A stretch of DNA of 64,000 nucleotides from Canibacter zhoujuaniae (GCF_011752015.1 NZ_JAAIKA010000002.1:186001-250000), one strand, 5' to 3'. Positions 1 through 11,815 are shown, counted from the stretch's first letter. The notes: generated by a model not told the origin, from the sequence alone. Translations and numbers: made by a program.

Positions 1-9
1 CCTATAGAA

Positions 10-915
10 ATGAAGAAGAAATTTAGTTCCGTTATTGCGGCGGCAATTGCCGGTCTGCTGCTCTCCGGTTGCGCAAACGCAGACGGTGCTAGCGATAGCG
101 TCAACTCGATCCTGCCAATTGCGGATGAGCCGAGCACCAGCGCAAATTCAAAGCTGCACGATATGCTGCCGGAAGATATCAAGGCAAAAGGCAAGATTGA
201 CATCGCGCTCGACCTGCCCTTCCCACCAATGGAGTTTCATAATGAGGAGGGCCGAATTATCGGTGTTGATGCTGAGCTTGGTCGTCTGTTTGGGCAAAAG
301 CTTGATATCGGTGTCAGCTTAAACCAGCAGACGTTTGATTCAGTTATCCCGGCGATGGAATCTGGCCGTCATGACATTATTCTCTCGGGTATGAGTGACA
401 CCCCCGAGCGCCGTCAGGTGCTCAGTTTTGTTGAGTATGTTAACGCTGGTTTTATCATTCTCGTCAAGAAGGGTAACCCCGACAACATCAAGAACCTCAA
501 TGATCTTTGCGGTAAGAAGGTATCACTGCCGCTGGCCACCCAGCAGGGTAACATTCTGCGCGAGATGGACTGCGGTATTGAGATGACAGAACTGCCAGAC
601 AATCCAGCTGCGCAGGAAGCTCTGAAGGCTGGCCGTGTGCAGGCATACATCGCGGACGCAGGTGTTGCAGCGTATGCAGCCGCTGAAACCGATAATGGCG
701 AGGCCTTTGATGTGATCACCGATCCGGAGAATCCGGCTGGCTATGAGCCATTATTCAACGGTGTGGGCATTCTAAAAGAACGCACCGAGCTGATTGAAGC
801 TATTCGTTTAGCGCTGCAGGAGCTGATCGATGAGGGCGTGTATCAGCAGGTGCTTGAGCGTTACGGTATGGGTAATTACGTTGTAACCGAAGCAGTTGTT
901 AACGGGGAGCATTAA
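10..915 (+). CDS. Amino-acid-type ABC transporter substrate-binding lipoprotein
   Basis: This 301-residue protein is a periplasmic-binding-protein type II receptor of the polar amino acid family. It begins with a lipoprotein signal peptide: a lysine-rich n-region, a hydrophobic core, and lipobox LSGC with the acylated cysteine at residue 21. The mature part holds the family sequence DLPFPPMEF and, near residue 125, the stretch SGMSDTPERR, which is typical of extracellular solute-binding family 3. It should sit on the outer face of the membrane and deliver an amino acid or related solute to an ABC permease. No permease or ATPase gene follows, and a terminator lies 120 bases downstream, so any partners must lie left of the window. 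The ligand cannot be read from sequence. The start is at the window edge, so the ribosome binding site is not visible. Confidence 0.85.
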   Translation: MKKKFSSVIAAAIAGLLLSGCANADGASDSVNSILPIADEPSTSANSKLHDMLPEDIKAKGKIDIALDLPFPPMEFHNEEGRIIGVDAELGRLFGQKLDIGVSLNQQTFDSVIPAMESGRHDIILSGMSDTPERRQVLSFVEYVNAGFIILVKKGNPDNIKNLNDLCGKKVSLPLATQQGNILREMDCGIEMTELPDNPAAQEALKAGRVQAYIADAGVAAYAAAETDNGEAFDVITDPENPAGYEPLFNGVGILKERTELIEAIRLALQELIDEGVYQQVLERYGMGNYVVTEAVVNGEH

Positions 916-1032
916 CTTTAAATGAAAAAATAGGCAGTGTTAGCTGTACTGCAGAAGCGGACGCGCAGCTTCCTCGAGAGTGTGAAACACAGCTAGAGAC
1001 AGTCACAGTAAAACATCTAAAACAGCTTGAGC

Positions 1033-1075
1033 CCCCTGTGATCCGCCCTCTCTGGGCAGTATCGCAGGGGTTTCT
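1033..1075 (+). terminator. Intrinsic terminator after the binding-protein gene
   Basis: A ten-pair stem (1033-1042 with 1061-1070, one G-T pair) encloses an inner GCCC/GGGC hairpin and is followed by TTTCT. It ends the first transcription unit before typA. Confidence 0.65.
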
Positions 1076-1129
1076 TGCTAGAATTGAATGTTAGATTTTC
1101 GGGCTTAAAGCCGCAAAAGTTAGGAACAT
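1076..1129 (+). promoter_or_regulatory. Possible typA promoter and ribosome binding site
   Basis: An extended -10 like sequence, TGC followed by TAGAAT (1079-1084), lies just after the terminator, and AGGA at 1122-1125 precedes the typA ATG. I see no convincing -35 element. Confidence 0.3.
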
Positions 1130-3034
1130 ATGGCCCTCGCCACTCGTGAAGATTTGCGCAACGTAGCAATTGTTGCGCACGTAGACCACGGTAAGACAAC
1201 CCTTGTAGACGCGATGTTGAAGCAGACGAACAGCTTCGATGCACACACCGAGGTCGATGACCGAGTGATGGACTCAAACGACCTTGAGCGCGAAAAAGGC
1301 ATCACCATTCTCGCGAAGAATACGGCGATTGCCTACGCCGGTGCGCACGCACAGAACGGGCCGGTGACCATTAACGTTGTCGACACCCCAGGTCACGCTG
1401 ATTTTGGTGGCGAGGTGGAGCGTGCGCTGTCGATGGTTGACGGTGTAGTGCTGCTCGTTGACGCCTCTGAGGGGCCGCTGCCGCAAACTCGTTTCGTTTT
1501 GCGGAAAGCCCTTGAGGCGAAACTGCCCGTAATTCTCGCAGTGAACAAGACCGACCGCCCCGATGCCAGAATTGCAGAGGTTGAGGGTGAGGCGCACGAC
1601 CTTTTGCTCGGGCTTGCTTCCGACCTGGTTGAAGACCACCCCGACATCGATGTAGACGCTGTGCTTGATGTGCCAACCGTATACCTGTCAGGGCGCGCTG
1701 GAGCCGCCAGCCACACCCGCCCGGTTGACGGTGAACTGCCCGATAATGACAACCTCGAACCGCTGTTTGAAACAATTTTGCAGCAGGTTCCCGCGCCGCA
1801 GTATGACGATGAGCATCCGCTGCAAGCGCACGTTACAAACCTCGACTCTTCACCGTTCCTCGGCCGTATTGCGCTTTTGCGCATTCACCACGGCAATATC
1901 AAGAAGGGTGAGACTGTCGCATGGGTTAAGCATGACGGCTCAACGCAGAACGTGCGCATTACAGAACTGATGCTGACCAAAGCGCTCACGCGATACCCAG
2001 CCGAGAGCGCAGGGCCGGGCGATATCGTCGCGATAGCGGGCATTGAGGATATCACCATCGGTGAAACCATTGCTGACACAGAAGATGTGCGTCCGCTCCC
2101 GGTTATCACTGTTGATGAGCCGGCTATCTCAATGACTATCGGTGCAAACACTTCGCCGCTCGTGGGCAAGGTTAAAGGGCACAAACTGACAGCGCGCATG
2201 ATCAAAGATCGTCTCGATCGTGAGCTCATCGGTAACGTGTCGATTAGGGTTGTCGACACCGACCGCCCCGATGCATGGGAGGTGCAGGGGCGCGGTGAGC
2301 TGGCGCTTGCAATTCTCGTTGAAAACATGCGCCGGGAAGGCTTCGAGCTGACCGTTGGGAAGCCGCAGGTTGTGACCCGTGTTGTTGACGGCGAGGTACA
2401 CGAACCGTTTGAGCACCTAACTATCGATGCCCCTGAAGAGCACCTCGGCGCTATCACCCAGTTGCTCGCAGCCCGAAAGGGTCGCATGGAGGGCATGAGC
2501 AATCACGGCACCGGCTGGGTGCGCATGGAGTTCGTTGTGCCGTCACGCGGTTTAATCGGATTCCGCTCAGAGTTTATGACCACCACGCGCGGCACCGGTA
2601 TTGCCAACGCAATATCACACGGATACGGGCCGTGGGCTGGTCAAATAACCACGCGTCAGAACGGCTCTATCGTCGCCGATCGTGCGGGTGTTGCGACCCC
2701 GTTCGCAATTATGAACCTGCAGGAGCGCATGACCTTCTTTGTGCAGCCGGGTGAGGAAGTTTATGAAGGCATGGTCGTTGGTGAGAACAGCCGTGCTGAC
2801 GACATGGAAGTGAATATCACAAAAGAGAAAAAACTCACGAACATGCGTTCGTCAACCGCTGACGTGATGGAAACCATGACCCCGCCAAAGCAGCTCACAC
2901 TCGAAGAGTGTCTCGAGTTTGCGCGTGAAGATGAGTGCGTTGAGGTGACACCAGAGATCGCGCGCATTCGCAAGGTCGAGCTTGATGCGAACGAGCGCAA
3001 AAAGCTCGCAAACAAGCTCAAGCAACAGGGTTAA
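1130..3034 (+). CDS. typA: Ribosome-associated GTPase TypA/BipA
   Basis: This 634-residue translational GTPase has the length usual for BipA. The nucleotide motifs are clear: HVDHGKTT at residues 17-24 (P-loop), DTPGH from residue 85 (switch II), and NKTD at 139-142 (guanine specificity). After the G domain come an EF-Tu-like beta-barrel, an EF-G-like domain (near VQGRGELAL), and the BipA-specific C-terminal domain ending in a lysine-rich tail. BipA binds the 70S ribosome and helps 50S assembly and stress adaptation, usually at low temperature. Its ATG is preceded by AGGA. It appears to be a single-gene unit, with a terminator upstream and an inverted repeat downstream. Confidence 0.96.
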   Translation: MALATREDLRNVAIVAHVDHGKTTLVDAMLKQTNSFDAHTEVDDRVMDSNDLEREKGITILAKNTAIAYAGAHAQNGPVTINVVDTPGHADFGGEVERALSMVDGVVLLVDASEGPLPQTRFVLRKALEAKLPVILAVNKTDRPDARIAEVEGEAHDLLLGLASDLVEDHPDIDVDAVLDVPTVYLSGRAGAASHTRPVDGELPDNDNLEPLFETILQQVPAPQYDDEHPLQAHVTNLDSSPFLGRIALLRIHHGNIKKGETVAWVKHDGSTQNVRITELMLTKALTRYPAESAGPGDIVAIAGIEDITIGETIADTEDVRPLPVITVDEPAISMTIGANTSPLVGKVKGHKLTARMIKDRLDRELIGNVSIRVVDTDRPDAWEVQGRGELALAILVENMRREGFELTVGKPQVVTRVVDGEVHEPFEHLTIDAPEEHLGAITQLLAARKGRMEGMSNHGTGWVRMEFVVPSRGLIGFRSEFMTTTRGTGIANAISHGYGPWAGQITTRQNGSIVADRAGVATPFAIMNLQERMTFFVQPGEEVYEGMVVGENSRADDMEVNITKEKKLTNMRSSTADVMETMTPPKQLTLEECLEFAREDECVEVTPEIARIRKVELDANERKKLANKLKQQG

Positions 3035-3040
3035 CAGCTT

Positions 3041-3091
3041 GCGGATCGGCCGGTCGGCGTCTGTTTATTTGAACGCGAGCGGCTGATCCGC
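3041..3091 (+). terminator. Long-loop inverted repeat after typA
   Basis: GCGGATCGGCCG (3041-3052) pairs with CGGCTGATCCGC (3080-3091) over twelve positions with one G-T pair and a 27-base loop. A short AATTT stretch follows. It could be a weak terminator between typA and argF. Confidence 0.45.
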
Positions 3092-3121
3092 CCCTAATTT
3101 CTACAGTATAAGGAGCGGTGG

Positions 3122-5481
<2,360 letters not shown>

Positions 5482-5586
5482 TTTTGAGCGGAACAGAAAC
5501 CGAAATTTATTCGATTATTCGTGTTTTTCTCCTGACCACAAGATAAATTAAACAAAAATATAAAACTTAATGATATTATTTATCAC

Positions 5587-5628
5587 ATGAGTCGGTTACG
5601 TCGGGGGGTGTGGCCGACTCATTCTTAT
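5587..5628 (+). terminator. Terminator hairpin between argH and the convergent repeat-protein gene
   Basis: ATGAGTCGG (5587-5595) pairs perfectly with CCGACTCAT (5614-5622) around an 18-base loop and is followed by TCTTAT. The 105 bases before it are strongly AT-rich and show no ORF. Confidence 0.55.
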
Positions 5629-5694
5629 AGCCCTTATATTGGCGTGGTTTCCGACCGCTTAAAAGCAGGTTTTTGATTTTAGGGTGCCGCGATA

Positions 5695-7782
5695 TTAAAA
5701 CTGACGCAGTATCTCTTGAGCCGCGCTGAACTCGCCAAGCTCTGTTAATAATTCTGCCGCCTCAGCGCGCAGTTTGAGCTCAAATTCCTGGTAGACGCCA
5801 TCGTGCAGCAGCTCGGTTAGGATCGTTACCGCACGCTGTTTTTCGCCCAATACTTTCCAAGCGGTTGCTATACGGTAGCGCCCTAACTTCATCGTCTCAT
5901 TTAGTTCCCGCCCGAGATACTGTGCAAATTCTATATTGGGAGATGCAGCCAGCGCAGCGGCCAGCTCAGCAGAGGTGTTGGAATAGGTTACTTCTGTATG
6001 CTGCAGGGTTTGCAGCGCAGCTTTAAGCCCTGTGTCAGAGTCTATGTTTTGCAGACCCCCCGCTAATTTAGCCAGCTCAGAAAAGAACTCTGCCACTGTG
6101 CCACATGCGCTAAAAGCAATCCGTGCGAGTTGCAGTTCGTGCAAATCGATGCTTTGTTTACTTAATGCTGCAGTTTGCTGCGCTAGCGAGTCTGCCTCAA
6201 ATGAGCACAGCTGCGCGAAGCTCACAATATATTTTTCCAACTGGGACCAATGCGCAGCCGACTGCAAGTCGGTGAGGGCGTTAATCCAAAACTCGAAAAG
6301 CATTAGCAGCCTGAGCAGATCATCTGGCAGATGCTCGAGCACTAGATGAGAGTATGCGAGCTCGAAAGCGGTTACAGCGCTCACGCTATCGCGTGCTCTA
6401 ATAAACCAAAGACCGCCTTCGGTAAAAGATTTTGCTGCCAGCTCTTGGTCGACCGCAGTCAACCTGCCACCCAAACTGACGTACATATCAGCGATGGTGG
6501 CTGCTTTAGCAGCGCTAAACTCATGCGACTCGTCGATGAGGGAAGCAATTTTTTGAAACTCTGCGGCAACATCAATTTGTTCTGCGGCGGGAGCCAACCT
6601 ATCAGAAACAGTGTTAGTTTCTGGCGCAGCTGTCTGTTTTCGCTCTAACAGCAATTGCGCTAGCGTCTCAGACATTGCGTCTTCACTTGCGAGTGGCTCT
6701 GGCAGAGGCGTTGCAGAAAGAGTTGCGCTAAGCGCATTAGCAAGGTGCCGTTGATTGCCATCGTTGCCTGCCCGGCTGTCAAAACGTTCGGCCATCTCTT
6801 GTGTCACTGTTTTGAGGTGCGAGTGCAGATCGCCAAGGGTTTTAGCGAAGTGGGGTGTCGCAAGCCCGGTTTCTGTGTTCGGGTCTGTGCCCCCGTTCAT
6901 AAGCGCTGAAATGCCAGCGAGCAGACCTAAGTGAAAGCGCAGCGATCCGAAAGTAGTCTGTGCGGTTTCTAAATGCTCGGCATCGTGTTTCTTGAGCTGA
7001 GATAGCAGCTCATTGAGCGCGCCACCACGCCCCAGTGCCTCAAGCACAGCGCCGCGAGCACCCGTAAATCCCTCCGCTGACAGAGACGTTTTAAGGCCGG
7101 CATTAGCGAGGCGATAGCAGCGCGCTGCAGCAGCAGGGTCACCCTGCATCAAATATGCGAGGGTTAGTAGATGGTTGGTTAGGGTTGGCTCGATATTACA
7201 CTCATTATTCTGTCGCTCACCAACTGCGACAGCCTGCGCCCAGTCGCCCTGCGAGACGCGGTAATCAACCTCCGCACCAATCACACAAGCCGGGCAATCA
7301 TCGAATTCGTCCGGTGGGGTAGAGCGCCAAATACTGAGCGCGCTCGCAGCTGCCGGATCATTGAGATTGCTTAAGTAGTGGAATCGCGCCGCACGTGGAG
7401 CGCACAGTCCCTTGCCTGCAACCTGATAGCGACGCTCCATATCGTCGAGAAAAGCCTCAGCTTGGGCGCGGCTGATGTTCGGGAAGAGAGTTAGACTGCC
7501 GGCGATCCACTTGAACTCCCAAAAAAGCCCAAACTCGTCTTCAGCATCGAATAACTCCGGGCGGGTATCCCAGAGCTGTAAAACTTTTACAAAAGTGGTT
7601 AGCGCTCGCTTTGAATCACCGCCGAAGTCGTAAGCCTCCACCAAGCGCAGCAGCGCATTCGGTAGCTCATGCTCTGGCCCCTCCCGTTCGATCTCGCGCA
7701 CAATTTCTGCGGTCTGCTGTGTGCGAGCTGATCCATAAGGCATATTGGCGAGCGCGGCAAGCCGCATAAGTGAACTAGCCAT
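5695..7782 (-). CDS. Large helical-repeat (TPR-like) protein coupled to the Hsp90 homologue
   Basis: The 695-residue protein is Ala- and Leu-rich, and I read it as almost wholly alpha-helical. Paired-helix stretches such as LLRLVEAYDFGGDSKRALTTF, LLTLAYLMQGDPAAAARCYR and ATAWKVLGEKQRAVTILTEL look like degenerate tetratricopeptide repeats, both near the N-terminus and at the very C-terminus. There is no signal peptide, membrane segment or enzymatic motif. The chosen ATG at 7782 overlaps the 3' end of the Hsp90-like gene by eight bases and has GGGAA nearby. A longer reading from 7860 would lie deep in the Hsp90 gene. Coupling to an Hsp90 suggests, by inference only, a co-chaperone or client adaptor, since eukaryotic Hsp90 uses TPR partners. 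The biochemical role is unknown. Confidence 0.75.
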   Translation of the reverse strand: MASSLMRLAALANMPYGSARTQQTAEIVREIEREGPEHELPNALLRLVEAYDFGGDSKRALTTFVKVLQLWDTRPELFDAEDEFGLFWEFKWIAGSLTLFPNISRAQAEAFLDDMERRYQVAGKGLCAPRAARFHYLSNLNDPAAASALSIWRSTPPDEFDDCPACVIGAEVDYRVSQGDWAQAVAVGERQNNECNIEPTLTNHLLTLAYLMQGDPAAAARCYRLANAGLKTSLSAEGFTGARGAVLEALGRGGALNELLSQLKKHDAEHLETAQTTFGSLRFHLGLLAGISALMNGGTDPNTETGLATPHFAKTLGDLHSHLKTVTQEMAERFDSRAGNDGNQRHLANALSATLSATPLPEPLASEDAMSETLAQLLLERKQTAAPETNTVSDRLAPAAEQIDVAAEFQKIASLIDESHEFSAAKAATIADMYVSLGGRLTAVDQELAAKSFTEGGLWFIRARDSVSAVTAFELAYSHLVLEHLPDDLLRLLMLFEFWINALTDLQSAAHWSQLEKYIVSFAQLCSFEADSLAQQTAALSKQSIDLHELQLARIAFSACGTVAEFFSELAKLAGGLQNIDSDTGLKAALQTLQHTEVTYSNTSAELAAALAASPNIEFAQYLGRELNETMKLGRYRIATAWKVLGEKQRAVTILTELLHDGVYQEFELKLRAEAAELLTELGEFSAAQEILRQF

Positions 7783-9631
7783 TGCTGTTCCCGTCTTGTG
7801 AGGTGCTGAGTGCGTGCTGCAACAGGGTTTCGAGAGCGTGAGATAGATCCGCGCTCTCACCGCTGCTCAACCCCTCACCTGCGAGCGCTAAAGCTGAGCT
7901 GTAGAGGGCGACAACACCCGCATCAAAAACTTCACCGTGTTTGGCAGCTAGTAGTGTTTGCACAACCTCGGCGCTGTCGTTGAGCACGAGTGTGCGGCTC
8001 TTAGCTTCCCCCGTTTTGATGAAAGCGTCAAGGAGGCCACCCCAGAGATCCTGGGTAGACTCTCTAACTTCACTCAACTCATGCTGAAACTCTGCGTCTG
8101 CATCGCGTAACAGCATGGCGGGTATGCTCTCTGGCTCAAATCTGCGCAGCAGGACGTCACAGTCTACCTGCCCAAGCAGTGTGCGAGCTTTTGCAATTGC
8201 GTCGCCTGTTGCCATCTCGCGCTCAAGGCTGGGCTCGGTTAGCGCCTGAGTGAGATCAGCGCTTTCAAGCTCGCGCACACTCCACTGTAGATCGCTTTTT
8301 AACTTTGCAATTAGGTCGGCGTCATAGGCGTAGCCGCCGTTTACCACGGTGATGCCGGCCGCCCGTGCGACAGGGGAAAGACGGCGAAAAGCTGGCACAG
8401 TGGTGGTGTAGAGCAGCTCCCCGGAGGCAACAGCCTGCCGCAGGGTGAGAGCTCCGTCCGTGGTTTCATAGGGCACGGTGTCGGCTACCACCTCGAGCAT
8501 GTCGCTGTCTTGCACCGCAACTGCGCGCAGCGCTAGATGATGTGTCTGGAGAAATTCGGATCCGTAAAATCCCTCTACTGCAACATGATTGCGGATCCAA
8601 TCTTTTAACTGCTGCCCAAGCACCTCGCGGGCGATCAGCAGCGTTTCATCCTCATGCAGCTGTTCACGACTAGCGGTTGGTTTCAAGCTATCAGTATCTA
8701 TCACCGCTCGTACAAAGAACGCCCAATCGGGCAGCACATTATCTAAGCGATTGCTGAGCAGCATGCGCTTGAGATACACACGATGCTGCCCAGAGCCCGG
8801 TGCAACCTGCTGGGGCAGCACGTATGCAACTCCAGTTATACCAAGTGCGGGCACATTCAAATCTATGATGTGCATCGGTTTAAAACCGAACAGCTCTTTA
8901 CCGAACTGCATTAGAGCCTGCGTGCGAGATGCTTGATCAGAGTAGGTTTCCATCCAGGGCAGGTAGCGGCGGTTAATGATGCCTTCGCCAACAAGCTCTA
9001 TCGGAAGCGGCAGCAGATCGCCGTAATTGAGCGCGAGCTCTTTGACCGTGCTGCGTTCTAGCCAGTGCAGGGTATCGCTTTTCGCAACAAGCTGCACCGC
9101 TGTGCCACCAGCGCGGATAATTTCTGGGAGTGTGCTTGAATCAGTTTCGCGCACCACAAAGGTGCCGTCGGCTCTGCCCACCCATTCAGTTGGGGGAGGG
9201 AGCGTGCCGTCAGGCGCTGTGACGCGAGATTGGGTCAGCACTCTGATCTCGTCAGCGACCATAAACGCGGCGAGCATGCCAATTCCGAACTGGCCAAGAA
9301 ATTCAGCGCGCCCCTCACCCAATTCGCTGTCGCGTTTTGAAGACCGGCCAATCGTGGACAGCAGTTCACGCGCCTGAGCTGTTGTTAGACCCACCCCCGT
9401 GTCGCAGATCTGGAGGGTGTTATTGCCGGCAGCTGTGCTGTTACAAGAAAGTTGAATCAGTTGCGGGGTTTTAGGGTTGAGAGCCACGGCAGCGGTGAGC
9501 GCATCTACTGCGTTTTGTAGCAGCTCCCGCAGATAGACCTGCGGGCCGGAATAAAGATTTTTAGAGAGCAGATTTACGACACCTGAGAGGTCGACCTGGA
9601 ATCTTTCGCTACCGCTGTCTTTTAAACCCAC
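7775..9631 (-). CDS. Hsp90-family (HtpG-like) GHKL ATPase
   Basis: The 618-residue protein has the Hsp90 N-terminal ATPase fold. ELLQNAVDA at 36-44 corresponds to the ELISNASDA motif, with the catalytic Glu36 and Asn40. DTGVG starts at 77, and the lid contains STIGRSSKRD and FLGQFGIGMLAAFMVADEI. The middle-domain arginine that senses ATP gamma-phosphate is probably Arg322 in TASREQL. The C-terminal third is divergent from E. coli HtpG, and I could not recognise the canonical dimerisation helices. It is therefore an ATP-binding chaperone of an actinobacterial side branch rather than a standard htpG. The start is a GTG with AAAAG just upstream. It is the first gene of a two-gene unit with the helical-repeat protein. 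Confidence 0.88.
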   Translation of the reverse strand: MGLKDSGSERFQVDLSGVVNLLSKNLYSGPQVYLRELLQNAVDALTAAVALNPKTPQLIQLSCNSTAAGNNTLQICDTGVGLTTAQARELLSTIGRSSKRDSELGEGRAEFLGQFGIGMLAAFMVADEIRVLTQSRVTAPDGTLPPPTEWVGRADGTFVVRETDSSTLPEIIRAGGTAVQLVAKSDTLHWLERSTVKELALNYGDLLPLPIELVGEGIINRRYLPWMETYSDQASRTQALMQFGKELFGFKPMHIIDLNVPALGITGVAYVLPQQVAPGSGQHRVYLKRMLLSNRLDNVLPDWAFFVRAVIDTDSLKPTASREQLHEDETLLIAREVLGQQLKDWIRNHVAVEGFYGSEFLQTHHLALRAVAVQDSDMLEVVADTVPYETTDGALTLRQAVASGELLYTTTVPAFRRLSPVARAAGITVVNGGYAYDADLIAKLKSDLQWSVRELESADLTQALTEPSLEREMATGDAIAKARTLLGQVDCDVLLRRFEPESIPAMLLRDADAEFQHELSEVRESTQDLWGGLLDAFIKTGEAKSRTLVLNDSAEVVQTLLAAKHGEVFDAGVVALYSSALALAGEGLSSGESADLSHALETLLQHALSTSQDGNSNG

Positions 9632-9731
9632 CTTTTAAGACTAGGCAATCGAGTCGACACCCGCTACTTTGACTCACTCACAGACGAAAGTGTGCGCTCT
9701 GGTTCTTTTTCAGCTAAACTAAACAGCTGGA

Positions 9732-9804
9732 GGGCCTCTAGCTCAGTTGGTAGAGCATCGGACTTTTAATCCGCGGGTCGCCGGTTCGAGCCCGGCGGGG
9801 CCTA
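9732..9804 (+). tRNA. tRNA-Lys (anticodon TTT)
   Basis: The 73-base cloverleaf has a seven-pair acceptor stem (9732-9738 with 9797-9803, starting with a G-T pair). The D arm follows TAGCTCAGTTGGTAGAGC, the anticodon loop is CTTTTAA with TTT, and the T arm GCCGG-TTCGAGC-CCGGC is perfect. The discriminator is A, and CCA is not encoded. A TAAACT hexamer at 9715-9720 is a possible -10 element. No integrase or duplicated 3' end is present, so it shows no sign of being an attachment site. Confidence 0.95.
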
Positions 9805-9971
9805 CAAAATAGTGGTTAATCAGGGTTTTTGTTTTCCTGTGTGAGCAGTAAGCCCGGTTGACTGCAATATCGGCACATAAGGTGGGGCTTTCGAGCCTCG
9901 GCTTTAAGTCTCCAACGGTATCGTTGAAGACTTACCGGACTGTTTATTCCAGTTATTCCAGAGATGAGCCC

Positions 9972-11123
9972 ATGACCTGTGATTTAGACCGCATCAGCGC
10001 ACTCGATCGCCGTATCATTGCTGACGCGCAAAGTTTGCTGCTCGCGCACTCGGCAGCAGATATCCTGGTGCTGAACGACCCTACCGGGGCACTCACCGAT
10101 TGGGCGACCCGCGCAACAGCGGGCAGAGTGTTTGTTCGGGAGGTTAGCTATGCTGCGGCGCGCACATTACGCATAAAGCACCCACATATTTTCATTTCCG
10201 GGCTAACCGTTAACGGAGCTGCAGACTACAGCACGATGGCGCTGGGCGATTTTCTTCGAGCACATGGCTTTACCGGCTCGTTAGCTTTGGGACGGCTCCC
10301 AAAAACTCACAGTGCCCTCGCCGAGTTGGCGCGCGAATTTTCCGAATATCAAACAGATCGCGGCTCTCAAGCTGAGCTGTTGCTTGGTGGCAACACAAAG
10401 CATATGGTCAAAACCTTTAATGACACCATTGCAAAAAGCTTTGCGCAAGTGCGAGGATTGCGCGGTAAGGGCAAACATCGCTGCGTGCTCGCGTCAGATC
10501 CGCGGGCAGCTTCCGACAGCACCCGCAGTGCGTCTTATCATTCAAACGACGCCGTAAACGCAGGCACTTTTGAGGGTGCAGATACGAATCAGCTCGCTGC
10601 CTTTGGAGGAGTTTTCTCTGGTGGCAAACCAGATCAGGGAGGCGCTCTGCTCGCTGCTGCCGCTGTTAACTGGCTTGAGAAACATGCGGCAAAGCAGCAG
10701 ACAGTTTTAGATCTGGGGTGCGGTAACGGATCCGTGAGTGTTGAGATTATGGGTCGCGTTTCAGATCTAGTGCGCAAGTTAACTGCAACTGATATTGATA
10801 TGGACGCGGTGCGCAGCACGCGGGTAAACCTGGCGTCTGTAGGCAACGCAGAAGTGCTGTGGGATGATGCGGCGAGTGGTCTCCCCGCTAATTCCGTGGA
10901 TCTTCTGCTCCTAAACCCGCCGTTTCATAGCGGGCACGAAATCGATATGACTCTCGTAAAGCCGCTACTGCACGCAGCGAAGCGAGTGTTAAAACCGGGT
11001 GGCACTATGTTGCTTGTGCATAATTCTCACGCGCGCTACCGAAAACAGGTTGCTGCTCTTTTTTCTGGTGTGATGCAGCTGCAGCGGAACCGCACTTATA
11101 CCCTCTTACAGGCTGATCCTTAA
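9972..11123 (+). CDS. rRNA (guanine-N2)-methyltransferase, RlmG/RsmC-like
   Basis: The predicted 383-residue protein has a variable N-terminal half and a C-terminal Rossmann methyltransferase domain. Motif I, LDLGCGNG, covers residues 246-253. The catalytic NPPFH motif starts at Asn315 and is diagnostic for enzymes that methylate the exocyclic amine of guanine in rRNA. KRVLKPGGTMLLVHN follows as motif VI. The duplicated two-domain layout is that of RsmC and RlmG, which act on 16S G1207 and 23S G1835; which base is modified here cannot be told. I chose the ATG at 9972 over an in-frame TTG at 9858 that lacks a ribosome binding site. It follows the tRNA-Lys gene. Confidence 0.82.
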   Translation: MTCDLDRISALDRRIIADAQSLLLAHSAADILVLNDPTGALTDWATRATAGRVFVREVSYAAARTLRIKHPHIFISGLTVNGAADYSTMALGDFLRAHGFTGSLALGRLPKTHSALAELAREFSEYQTDRGSQAELLLGGNTKHMVKTFNDTIAKSFAQVRGLRGKGKHRCVLASDPRAASDSTRSASYHSNDAVNAGTFEGADTNQLAAFGGVFSGGKPDQGGALLAAAAVNWLEKHAAKQQTVLDLGCGNGSVSVEIMGRVSDLVRKLTATDIDMDAVRSTRVNLASVGNAEVLWDDAASGLPANSVDLLLLNPPFHSGHEIDMTLVKPLLHAAKRVLKPGGTMLLVHNSHARYRKQVAALFSGVMQLQRNRTYTLLQADP

Positions 11124-11176
11124 CACCTGATTGCTGCTGACCAAGGCAGCGGTGCTGTTTACTCTATGCTGGTGGA

Positions 11177-11815
11177 GTGCCTCGTGAGTTTGATCGTCCA
11201 GTGAAATTGGCAGCGACGGTGTTTGACAATATGCCCGGCGGGACTGATCCGGCGTTACAGCAGGAACTCGCTGAGCGCACTGCTTGGGCACTTCTGGGCC
11301 GTGTTCGTGATGCGGAGCGCGCGGGCGATCGGGAAGGTATCGAGCGCGTAATCGCACACGCTGCAGACAACGGCGTAGACGATATTGCTGAGCTTTGGTC
11401 ACATGCGCACAGCCGATCACTTGCGGGTGTGCTCTGGCGCCTCTACCTGGTGCGCGCCGCGATTGGCTCAAAACTTGGGTTTGTAACCACACTCTATCGC
11501 CTTGCGGTTGACACCGAGCTCAGCGTAAATCCTGCCGTTGTGGGCATATCTGATCCGGCAACACCTGAGGAAATAGAACACCTTGCTGATGAGATATTGC
11601 GAGGAGTTTTTGTCGGTGATTTCGCTGCTGCGTTAGAACGAGCCGCCGCTTACTGTAGGGTGATAGCGCTCGGATCAGCTTTACACGCTGAAGAGAGAGC
11701 CGAATTTAACGCCGACGAGGCCCGCGACCTAACCGCTCGGGGGCTTAGATACTCCATCTTTGGTGATGACTTCCAAGCCGCGGCTACTGCCTGGCGACAG
11801 GGACAGCTCGATTAA
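11177..11815 (+). CDS. Hypothetical helical protein
   Basis: This 212-residue protein starts with GTG. I do not recognise a named family. It is soluble by appearance and mostly helical, with charged stretches such as GRVRDAERAGDREGIERVIAHAADNG and a C-terminal segment ending AATAWRQGQLD. A short GDFAAALERAAAYCR stretch could be one helical hairpin of a repeat fold. There is no signal peptide or catalytic motif. It lies 54 bases after the methyltransferase gene on the same strand and is followed by a structured, terminator-like element. Weak resemblance to actinobacterial conserved hypotheticals is a memory-level impression only. Confidence 0.65.
   Translation: MPREFDRPVKLAATVFDNMPGGTDPALQQELAERTAWALLGRVRDAERAGDREGIERVIAHAADNGVDDIAELWSHAHSRSLAGVLWRLYLVRAAIGSKLGFVTTLYRLAVDTELSVNPAVVGISDPATPEEIEHLADEILRGVFVGDFAAALERAAAYCRVIALGSALHAEERAEFNADEARDLTARGLRYSIFGDDFQAAATAWRQGQLD

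Noticed and set aside
5497-5586. AT-rich gap as a replication origin or regulatory site
   Set aside because: It lies between convergent genes, has no DnaA boxes or repeats, and is accounted for as sequence around a terminator.
7783-7860. Longer N-terminus for the helical-repeat protein
   Set aside because: The added residues lie inside the Hsp90 gene and look like a shadow (CCSTHSAPH). The ATG at 7782 gives a normal short overlap.
9732-9804. tRNA-Lys as an integration site
   Set aside because: There is no integrase, no direct repeat of the tRNA 3' end and no change in gene character downstream.
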